From positions 1 through 64,000 of the forward strand of contig NW_014013613.1 of assembly GCF_000611645.1 (NCBI RefSeq): a DNA stretch of 64,000 nucleotides. The letters run 5' to 3'. This stretch comes from Monoraphidium neglectum (Eukaryota > Chlorophyta > Chlorophyceae > Sphaeropleales > Selenastraceae). This document shows, piece by piece, positions 23,787 to 34,000 of this stretch (position 1 is its first letter; every line of letters begins with the position of its first letter). Both the position numbers and the translations under genes were made by a program. The notes under the pieces are model-generated. The model had not been told where the DNA came from, ran no database searches, and saw nothing but the letters and a program-made list of their open reading frames with translations.

Positions 23787-26700
23787 ACAACAGCAACAGG
23801 AGCAGCAGCCGCACCTGCAGCAGCAAGGGAGGGACCAGGAGATGGAGAAGCAGCGTAAGCAGGGGGAGCAGCAGGAGCAGCGGCAAGAGCAGCAGCAGGA
23901 GCAGCAGAAACAGCATGAACAGCAGAAACAGGAACAGGAACAAGAGCAGGAGCAGGTCATGCAGGTTGCAAAGCAGCAGCGACAGGATCAGCCTCCGCAG
24001 CAGCAGCAGCAATACGAGCCGGAGCACACGCATGAGAAGCGGCATCTGGAGCAGCAGCCGTCACCAGAGCAGGAGGAGCAATCAGTTCAGGAGCAGCAGC
24101 ACCCGGAGCCGCCGCGGCACGAGAACCAGCCGCAGCAGGAGCAAGCGGGGCGGCCTGACTGTGGGGAGAGCGGCAGCCAGGGGCGGCAGCACACGGCAGC
24201 AGCTGCGGCAGCACTGGAGGGGCCGGGCAGTGGCGGAGCCACCAGGGGTGCTGAGGAGCCGGCCGCAGCAACGACGACTGACGCTATGCGGAATCAGGAG
24301 GGCGACGCGAACGGCCGCACCTCTGACGCCGGCACTGCTACTGCCGACGCCGGCGTTGAGGCGCCGCGGCCGACCCGCCAGCAGGCCGCGCTGCAGCGCA
24401 AGCGGCGCCGTGACGAGACCCAAAAGGCAGCGCGCGCGGCAGCGGCTGAGCTCGAGCGCGCGCGGCGCAAGCTGCGGCTGTCGCACTCTGCCGCCGCGCG
24501 CGCGGCCAAGGCGGCGGCAGCGGCCGCTGGCAAGGACGGTGGCGGGCGCGCGGCGGCGGCCGCGCTGCGGGCGGCGCGCGCGGCGGTGCGAGACGCGGCG
24601 CGGCGGGTGCAGGAGGCAGAGGAAGGGGTTGTGCGGTGCGATGCGGCTGTGGAAGCCGAAGAGGCAGCTGCCAGGAAGGCGGAGGCCGAGGAGGCCATGC
24701 TGACGTCATCGAGTGACGAAGGCGAGCCATCGGACGACGACGACCAGGGCCGGGATGCCGGCGACGGCGGCTGCGGCGGCGTGGACGGCGAGCGTGCGCG
24801 CCTTTCGTCGGCGCCGCCGCCGCCGGCGGTGACGGGCGCGTGCTACGAAGGCGGCGTCGCCGTGGCGCCGCCGTCGACGGCGGCGGTGAAGGAGAGCTGG
24901 TTCCTGTGCGACCTCCCACAGATTGGGAAGTTCGAGGAGTATGTGGTCGGCCGGGACACACTCATTGCCGCCGAGGTCCTGGCTGCAGGTGAGTGATGAT
25001 TCTTTGAAGTAAGGCAGACGCGGACGTGGCATTTAAACCAAGTCGAAAGGCGACTTATCGTTAACAGGTGGCAATTGGCAGCGCAGCGGTGGAGATCTTT
25101 GCGTTGCAAGGACGGATCCCAGGCTGGGCCTTTACGTGTTGGCGGCCATCAGTAGGGCGCAGCAGCAGCACAACCCTTGCAGGCCCTGGCTATGCAGCAT
25201 GCCTCCAAACCCCCACCCGGCCGTCACGCGCCCAGCCGCTTTCCCCTCACCGATCTCCCACCTTTTCCCACCTTCTTGAAGGCTTCGACGCCGCCGACGC
25301 TTCGAGCGGGGAGCATGTGCTGAGCGTGCTGCCGCTGCCGCGGGCCGCGTTTGACAACCTGAGGCCCTTTGTTGACCGCTGCCTGGAACTTTTCAGGGTG
25401 GGGGAGCTGCCGCTGCTGACGGACGGTGAGGTCATCATCCGTCACTCAACAGCCACTGCTTGTCATCATTTGTCACCATTGGCCGCAGCATTGCCGGCCG
25501 ACCCTGGATCGCCTTGCTGTGCGTCAGCGCCCGACCCCGCAGGCTTTCGTATTATACCCAGCCCCCCTGCTGAGTGCGAGGAGCAGCCTGTGCAAGGCAG
25601 GCTGGGAATGCTGAAGCTGAAGTCGCCATGATTTGTGTCTCGCCGTGCAGGCCGCGTGAGCGCGGGGCCCGTGGACATCACCGCATTCCTGGGTCAAACC
25701 CACGTGCAGCAGCAGGTGCGCAGTCAGTGCGAGGCCGCGTCTTTGGGTGCAGGCGAGGGAGGGGCGGCGCCTTGACACGGCGACAGGTGGCTGGCGGGCG
25801 CCTGCGCACGGCCAGCTGCAGCTGGGCGCGGCTGTGGCCGTGCACGACCGGCCGAAGCCCTTGCGCGCACCTGGGTCCTGGCATTCGGGGCGTGCCCAAC
25901 ACTGCCTTGGTGGTACCCGCAGCGCAAGCGCGCGCCGCTAGTCGGGTGTCTTTGTTATCTCGGTGTCTTGGTGGTGAAAACCATGTTTTTTCAATCAAGT
26001 TTTTGTCGTTTTGGGGTGGCTTTCCAAAAAACATTTCACCGCAGGTCTACCAGGCCCTGCAGCGCCGCGAGGCGCGGCTGCGGCAGCAGGGGCTGCCGCT
26101 GCCCCGTAACCCCCACGACCACCTGGCGCATGGTGAGCGCCTGTGGGGGCAATTCTTTCAATGTACCGTTGAGCAATTTGGGAGCCGTGTGCCGCAAATG
26201 CTCGCAAATCGCATCACTCGTAAGCCCTGTCAATGCGAGCCCACCATGCTCTGGGCACGAACGCTGACTGCTCGGTCGGCCAACCCAGCGGCGCGCCGAC
26301 CGTGCCTCTCGCCGCGCCTGATGCGACGGCATCCTCTGCTTGCGACTCTTGACCTTCCACCTGCGCTCCCATCCTGTGCGCCTCAGTGGTACACCTGTCC
26401 CCCGACGGCCGCAAGGTGGGGATTAGAAAGGACGACCCTCTGCCTCTGCCTCCACCTCTCGACCCCTGCCTGGCATTGCCAAGCGTTGCATGTTGACACT
26501 CATCTCACATGTGCTTGCTCACCCCACGCTATTGCACTTTTGCGCAGAGTGCGGCCTGATATCAAAGCATCAGCCTGCCGTTGAACGTCATAACCTTCTG
26601 CTTTGCACAATCCCGCCAATTCCGAATGCTGGAACCCTTATCCCCCTCACCCTCAAAGGGGGATGCAGGCTCCCTACTAGCAACACCCCACAATCCTATC

Positions 26701-26819
26701 GCCCGCCAAGCGCCCAAACCACCAATCAGCATACGCTCTCACGCACACACCAGCCCGACCCACCATCCACCCACCCACCTGCGCATGCCCGCCCATCCAC
26801 ACACGCACACGTCCACGTG

Positions 26820-26858
<39 letters not shown>

Positions 26859-29276
26859 ACACACACAAAAACACACGCACACCCACCAACCCAGGTCTAT
26901 GTGGGTGAGGAGGGTGACGTCACCGCCCAGGGTGGCAGCATCATGGGCTTCGCCAAAAGCTGGAAGTCCGGCCCCATCCACAGCTGGAGCGGCGGCAAGA
27001 AGCTGGCCGACATGCCAGGTCGGACGGGCTTGGTTCAAGGGGCGCGGGTCGCGTGCAGGGCGGGCGAGCGCGGAGTGCATTCCGAAGACCGAATGAGCCC
27101 GGCTGCAAGGGGGCGCCGTTTGCAGTCAGTAGATCGCGTGTGTCAGGAGCATCTGCGGGAACAGCCTCTTCGTCTCCATCTCTGACATCCATGTTGTTTG
27201 TTGCAACACGGGCCCTCACCCTACTACTTTTACAATGGCATCCTTGCCACGCCCTCATAGGCGCGCGGCCCAACCAGGTCGTGCAGTCGAAGCTGTCCCT
27301 CCTGATGTCGGGGTGGGAGCACCTGCTGGGCGCCGCAGCAGACCTGGTTTGGGCCGCGTTTGCCGCGCACGACACCACCCGGGACGCCGCGCGGCGCATG
27401 CTCAACGTAAGTGGGGGACGCGCGGCAGCGGGGCCGTTGCAGTGCAGCGTCCAAGGGGTGGGGGCCGTTGCAGTGGGTGTGACGTCGAAGAAATGAAGGC
27501 CGTCCTCTCAAAAGGGCTCTCGCGCCTGGTGATCAAACCTTCACGATGCCGCCCTTGTACGTCAGCCCGACCCTGTCTTTGCAGCGTCGCCGGCCACACG
27601 CCGTCTTCACCTCAGCTTTCGCACCCGTGGCAACTCGTCTGTGCCCCCAAACCTGCCGCCCTTTGTCCCTCGCTCACCTGATCTTGCACGCCCACCCCCA
27701 GTTCATGTACGCGAGCGAGCTGCAGGCCTCATCACGGCTGGGCAGCAGCGGATGGAACGCGTACAGGTGACTCAGCCGCGCCGCATGCACCTCCCCACTA
27801 GCCCCTCCTTGTTTTTCCCGCCCCGAAACCCCTCCAGACCTGCCTCACACAGCCAGGGCTGGCGTGGCCGTGGCTGCAACTTTCCGACTGCTCGAGCTCT
27901 CCTTTCTGATGTCAATAGCTTCTCCCTCGCAAACTCAAGCCTTTGACTTGTGCAACACTCTGAGCAGACTCCCCCCAGCCTGACAAACTCGTACTCGGAG
28001 CTTTGCTTACACACTGAACAATCACACGCCTCACCCCGTTACCCCTCCCTAAGACTGATTACAAAAACGTGCTGACCCCACTTTGAATGAATGACCCCAC
28101 TGCAGCCTGAACATCAGCTACCGCACCGCGGTGCACCTGGACGGCAAGAACGTCCCGGGAAGCTACAGCGCATTAGTCATCCTGGAGGTTGGCCCGCAGC
28201 CGGCCTTTTGCGGCGGCGCGTACCTCCTGCCCCAGGTGCGCCTCTGCTTGTGCGGGCCGCGCCTGCTGCATCCCATTGAACATGGACACAAGGGTGTCAC
28301 TAGATTTTCGGTAGTCCCAGTATGAAGGAACCACCGATGATGGAGGTTGCTTGCCCCTGCCCCTGTTAGCCAAAACCATCCTCTTGACCTGCTCAATTGC
28401 CCTGCGAAGGCGCGCTTCAATCCCTCAATCCATTTGACGCACGGACCCTGATTGCAAAACCCTGAGCCCTGAGCCTCGAACCCTTAATCCTTCCCTGAAA
28501 ACCTCCCTTGCAGTACCGCCGCGCCCTGGACCTGAGGCAGGGCCTGGTGCTCTTCCACCGCAGCGGGGACGCGCCCTGCGGCCTGCACGGCAATGGGAAG
28601 CTGTGAGTGCCGGCATGCGGCTGAGATTGCTAATGAAGTGGTTGGGCCCCCCACCTCTGGTCCATCCCGGCGGACTGACCTGGAGGCGCTGCGCCCTGTT
28701 ACGTCGAGAAGTGCTTGAGATTGCTGCGGGCGTGGGATTGCGATAGTTGTTCAGCAACCAGCGCGAGCATGCGGCCTCGCGCATTTCACAGCCCCCACAA
28801 CGGCCTCCTCCTCAAACTTTCTGACCCTCTTCCCCTCGTTCCCCGTCCTTTTCACCCACGCTGCACGCTCTGCGCTTCAAACAATCAAAAGGTGGCGGCC
28901 CACCCCAGACCGCCACAGGGTGGCGATTGTCCTCTACCAGACTCAGCTGGGAAAGCCCACAGCAGCCGCACCCACGGCGCCCCTGGCGCCTGCAGCGCCT
29001 GCAGGTACGGCCGGCACCCCCGCAGCCGCAGCGGCCGGTGCCGCAGCCGAGGCCGCAGGCTGTCAGAAGGGAGGCGGCGGCGACGACGGCGGCGGCAACG
29101 ACGGCGGCGGCGACGACGGCGGCGGCGCCGATACGGATGGGGCGGCTGGTGGTGGCGGCGGCTACGCTGAGGCTGGCGATCGCGATGGTGGCGGGGCGAG
29201 CACGGGGGGCGCCGGCGGCGACGGGGGCGGCGGTGCTGGCTGCAGCGGCAGCGGGGCGGCTGGGGTTAGTTCCTGA
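21248..29276 (+). CDS. CW zinc finger - TET/JBP-type DNA dioxygenase fusion
   Basis: Exons in phase: 21248-21564, 21814-21979, 22091-22220, 22421-24988, 25282-25425, 25651-25715, 26045-26132, 26387-26415, 26895-27018, 27261-27406, 27702-27766, 28106-28235, 28514-28602, 28892-29276; about 1,480 residues. Order: Gly/Arg-rich N-terminus; zinc ribbon (CGAC..CPLC); CW finger (WAQCDDCGKWW ... WNCSM); an 856-codon exon that is Ala-rich, then Gln-rich, then charged; finally a 2OG-Fe(II) dioxygenase core. Catalytic signs: H-x-D in TAVHLDGKN (about residue 1290), GGAYLLPQYRRALDLRQG on the strand before the distal His in GLHGNG, and HRVAIVLYQ, matching the TET motif R-x-S-L-V-F-Y-Q that binds 2-oxoglutarate. 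The tail is Gly-rich. Known relatives oxidise 5-methylcytosine; Chlamydomonas CMD1 instead uses ascorbate. CW fingers often read methylated H3K4. Sequence alone does not fix the co-substrate. The split of the CW exon is uncertain: one frame is open from 21814 to 22220. Confidence 0.82.
23677..24010 (+). repeat. CAG/CAA repeat tract coding poly-Gln
   Basis: Interrupted CAG/CAA triplets encode long Gln runs and then Gln/Glu-rich sequence inside the large exon of the CW-TET/JBP gene. It is in frame and flanked by coding sequence on both sides. Confidence 0.95.
26387..26415 (+). other. 29-nt micro-exon of the CW-TET/JBP gene
   Basis: The exon encodes VVHLSPDGRK, is bounded by GCCTCAG and GTGGGG, and restores phase between 26045-26132 (phase 1) and 26895-27018 (phase 0). 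Confidence 0.65.
26829..26880. repeat. (CA)n microsatellite
   Basis: Sense-strand CA tract ending 14 nt before the acceptor of the CW-TET/JBP exon starting at 26895. Confidence 0.95.
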
Positions 29277-29804
29277 AGCCAGGGGGCTGGAGGAGGACGA
29301 GGAACGGGAGCAGCGGCGAGAGTGCTCCTGAACAGGCGCAAGGATGGGGCAGCGGCCCGGTAAATTGTTTTGAGGTTATCCTTTAGAGCGGTCCTGTTCT
29401 GTGCTTCAGTGAGTGTGTGCGAGCGTCTGAAGGCTGGATGATAGGTAGGCTCGCCGGCCATCCTCACAGAATTGTTTGCGTGTGTGTTCACTCACTGTTG
29501 TTGTTTGCCGTGCGACCAACGCTGGGCTGGCGCACGCGCACACTGCGCTGCGCACCAGCTGTATTCGCTCACTGGGGCGGCCCCGGCCGCCCCTGCAAAC
29601 GCTGTGGACCGCAGCGCTCGCAAGGCTGGACTGCCGTGCCCTTCGCATGAACCGGACTGCATATCATAAGGTCCTAAAGAAACGCCAAGATTTGCGAATG
29701 CCTTTCCTGGAAATGCAATAATCATCCGTTTGTATTGGTGTTTCGCGTATCCATTGTCTCATCCTGCAATGCTGCGCTTGGGGCGGCTCAGGCGCCTGGG
29801 TGAA
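29277..29804. other. 3' flank of the CW-TET/JBP gene
   Basis: Unique sequence between the stop codon and the left edge of the tandem duplication. No gene seen. Confidence 0.5.
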
Positions 29805-31080
29805 TAGTCACCAGTCACTCGCGCACCCTCTCTTCCAGCCTGCGGTTACAGAAGACAAGGCAACAAGGTTATGTCATGCCGCCGCGCAGCGTTTTGCAGC
29901 AAATGTGTGTGTGAAAAACCTCAGACACCAGCAGCCCGGCGAGGCGCACACACGCGCTTGTCGGTTGCATTTGGTGCCAGGAGGGCGGCAGAGGCGTTGG
30001 GTTCTTGCAAGGGGTGGTTGAAACAAGGGTTGCTCACAAGGCACAAGCGGATGCGAGGGGACAGGTACGCAGATGGTCGCGTGAGGGCACAAGGCAGGGT
30101 GCAAAGCAGAAGGTGAGCGGACGCGAGTGTCGTTGCCTGCAAGGGCGTTTGTTATTGCGTGAAGGGAGCGCTGGGACGAGCAAGTAGCATGGCAGGCCAT
30201 GCCAAGTGGGAGGGAGGCCAGGCGTGGTGGCAATCATGCTGATTTATTGGGTGTGGCGGAACAAAGCAAGGCTCAGAAATAGGGCCGGAGCCGCAGGCAA
30301 GTGATCGGCATGGGGAAGTCAAACAGAAATACAGGTGCAGGGGACAGGACCAGTGCAAAGGCCAAGGTGGGCAGGGGCGGAGGGTTCAGGTGATGAGACA
30401 GGTCCGAGGTTGCGTTGGTGCGTAGCTGCTGCCCCGAGAAGACAGGTGCGCGCGGGTGTGAGGCGATAACATTCCACATCGCGGGCGACCAGGGAGAGAG
30501 GCCTCCAGCAGACGCGCAGGTCGGGATGCAGCCTTTGCCCAGCCGCGCTATTCATGCCCAGGCGGCGCGGTACATGCGCCCGCCCTATGACAGCCATGCA
30601 GACGTGCGCCTCAGCGCAGAGCTGGCGTACTACTCGTGTGCTCCCGACGACGTTCGTGCGAACAAGGTTGCTGCTTCAGTTGGTGCAAGCAGGCGGCTCG
30701 CTTGATGGTCGCATGTTGCTGGGGTGAGGTTGATTGCTGCCAAAGTTGTGCGGTGTAGACCAAGGTCGTTTCTTGTATGCGTTTCAACCTAAGCGTAGGC
30801 TAAGCTTTGCTTAGGGTTGGAAGTTTCTTGAGGTAGACGCCGTTGAGGAAGGTCCTGCGGGGGGTGGATGGGTGATGGGTGCTCAGATCGAGGCTGGGCC
30901 AGGACGGACGAGTCTCGGGGGATGCATCGTCAGCCGTGCATGCGAGGCGGCCGCAAGTGGAATCAGCCAGAGCTCGTTGCAGTAAGGATAAATATGCTTT
31001 TTGTGCTCCCAACTTGCAGAGTCTGGTGCGCAGGCCGAGGATCGCATTTTATGACGAGAAAGCTCAGCGCGAGCGCGCAC
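29805..31080. other. 3' flank of gene A, duplicated
   Basis: Non-coding sequence downstream of the gene A stop. It is alignable to 39190-40471 downstream of gene B. No conserved reading frame was recognised. Confidence 0.5.
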
Positions 31081-34000
31081 TCACAGGCAGACCCTGGCGG
31101 CGTCCGCGCTGCCGAACCGCGCCGCCACCGCGCCCTCCCCCTCCAGCAGCACCAGCTCCCTGGGGCCGCCCCCCCTCTTGTCAAACGTCAGCGCCGCCTC
31201 GAGCGCCGCGGGGCACGGCGGGCGGCCGGCGGGCAGGCGCAGCTGCGCCAGGGGCACGAGGACGCAAGGTGCGACGTCCTTGGTGACTGCGACATGTGGC
31301 GAGCGGTGCAGCGGGCGTTGTGCGTTCGCATGCGCGTGTGTGTATGGGGGGCCTTGTGGCTTTTACCAAGGTGTATCGCGAGACTTTCCAATGTAGGCCA
31401 ACTTCACAGCGGCTGTTGAAAAAGACACAGCCGGGCCCCCCATCTGCAGCAGATGAAGTGGCTGTGGCGCTGCCGCAGCCAAACCCTGCCACCTCCTTAC
31501 CTATAACCCTAAGCCAGGGCGCCATCACAGCGGGCGCCGCAGGCCCCGTCGGCGCCGCTTGCCCCGCCTTGCCGGCCGGCGACGCCGGCCCCACCTTGCG
31601 GGCCGGCCCGGCCGCCGCCGGCCGCGCAGCCGCCGCAGCCGCCGCCCCGGCGGCGGGCTTGGCGGGGCTGCAGGGCGGCAGGGATGGGAAGTCTTGGGAG
31701 GAGAACAGCTTCGGCCTGGGATCCGTCATCTCGTTGCCAGCCGCCATGGCGGCCGCAGCTGCGTTGTCCTGCTGCCACTGCTGCTCGGCGGTCGGCAGCA
31801 CCCTGGGCGCCCTCTGCGCGGGCGCGGGCAGCGGCGGCGGCGGGGCCACCGGTGCGGGCTGCTGGGCGGGGGTGGGCGGCGGCGGGCGCGGGGCCGTCAT
31901 GGGCTGCGCCGCAGCGGACGGCCGCACGGATGGGGGCGGGGCGGGGCCCTGGTCGTTGTCTGAAGAGTCCCTCGTGGGGCGGTGGGTGGGGGNNNNNNNN
32001 NNNNNNNNNNNNNNNNNNNNNNNNNNNNNNNNNNNNNNNNNNNNNNNNNNNNNNNNNNNNNNNNNNNNNNNNNNNNNNNNNNNNNNNNNNNNNNNNNNNN
32101 NNNNNNNNNNNNNNNNNNNNNNNNNNNNNNNNNNNNNNNNNNNNNNNNNNNNNNNNNNNNNNNNNNNNNNNNNNNNNNNNNNNNNNNNNNNNNNNNNNNN
32201 NNNNNNNNNNNNNNNNNNNNNNNNNNNNNNNNNNNNNNNNNNNNNNNNNNNNNNNNNNNNNNNNNNNNNNNNNNNNNNNNNNNNNNNNNNNNNNNNNNNN
32301 NNNNNNNNNNNNNNNNNNNNNNNNNNNNNNNNNNNNNNNNNNNNNNNNNNNNNNNNNNNNNNNNNNNNNNNNNNNNNNNNNNNNNNNNNNNNNNNNNNNN
32401 NNNNNNNNNNNNNNNNNNNNNNNNNNNNNNNNNNNNNNNNNNNNNNNNNNNNNNNNNNNNNNNNNNNNNNNNNNNNNNNNNNNNNNNNNNNNNNNNNNNN
32501 NNNNNNNNNNNNNNNNNNNNNNNNNNNNNNNNNNNNNNNNNNNNNNNNNNNNNNNNNNNNNNNNNNNNNNNNNNNNNNNNNNNNNNNNNNNNNNNNNNNN
32601 NNNNNNNNNNNNNNNNNNNNNNNNNNNNNNNNNNNNNNNNNNNNNNNNNNNNNNNNNNNNNNNNNNNNNNNNNNNNNNNNNNNNNNNNNNNNNNNNNNNN
32701 NNNNNNNNGTGTGGGGTGAGGCGGGGGGTTGAGGGTGGGACCGCTGTGTGCGTTGCTGTGCACTGTGTCAAACAGGCCCATTTTTTGGTGGCTTGGCACC
32801 ATACGCTGTGCCCGAAAACTGAGAATGGCCATGTTGCTTTGCCCGCTGAGTTTCCAGCAAATAGAGACAAGGATTCAGGCCTCAATTCAACCCCAGGCAG
32901 GGCTAATCTGCCTGACCTGTAAGCAAGCCGACATCGCACAAGTGAGAACGACACACCAAGCAACACGCTCACCGCCGGCGCCTGCGACGCCGCCACGTCC
33001 ACTGCACCGCTGCCGCAGGCATCGCCGCAGTCGCCGCCGCCCCGGGGCGCGTCAGGCGACGCCGCGCGCCTGAGCACCCTGATGAGCTTGGGCCCCGGGC
33101 TGCCGCCATCTGCGGCCGCCGCGGACCCCAAAAGGACGGCCTCCCCTGCGCCGCGGGCCCGCAGGCCGGTCATCGGCCCGGCCGAGGCGCCGCCTGCACC
33201 GCCGAGGAGCTCTTGGTGGCCCTGCACCTGCTCCTGCTCCTGCTCCTGCTGCTGCTCCTGCTCCTGCTCCTGCTCCCGCTCCTGCTCGTGTGCCTTCTCC
33301 TCAGTCAGCTGGCCGCACTGGCCGACCGCCGCAGCCCCCGCCACAGCCCCAGCCATCAGCAGCCCCTTCTCCAGCTCAAACACTGTCTGAGTCCTGCCGC
33401 CCGCGCGCCTGTGCACCACCTCCGAAACCAGGCCGCCGCACCCCTGCCTCGGGCAGCGCGGGGGTGCCGCCGCCGCGCGGCGGCCGCACTTCGACGCACA
33501 CTTGGCGGCCGCTTTTGTGTCGTCGGCGAGGCAGGAGCGGCGGTAGCACGACTCGTGGGCGCGCGCGCCGCGGCAGGCCCGCTGGCTGCAGCTGATCAGG
33601 AAACGCGCCTCGCCCTCAGCAATTGCTCGCCCCTCCACACAGGGCGTGGCGGCGCCGCAGCCCTCAAAGCAGGCGACTTTGCCGCCGCCGCAGCACCCGT
33701 GGCTCGCAGCGGCAGCCGCGGCTGGGGCGGCCGCGCCTGGCGCTGCCGCCGGCGGCGCAGCTGACTCTGACTCATGAGGTGGGGGAGGCGCCTCACCGCG
33801 GGCCACCGCAGCGGCCGCGTCCGCCGCCGCAGCAGCAGCCAGCGCAGCCGCAAGGGACAGCACATGCGCAACCTCCGGCTCCGCCGGCGCTGCCAGCCCC
33901 ACGCCCCCGCGCAGCGGCGCCGGCAGGCGCGGGCGCTCCGGCTTCGGCGTGGCCGGCTGCTGCGTGCGCTCGGCCTCCCGGCGTGCCGCGCGCTTTGCCT

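Noticed and set aside
28908..28919. Acceptor at 28917 for the last CW-TET/JBP exon
   Set aside because: It keeps the frame but drops the Arg of HRVAIVLYQ; the acceptor at 28891 is also in phase and restores the TET-like motif.
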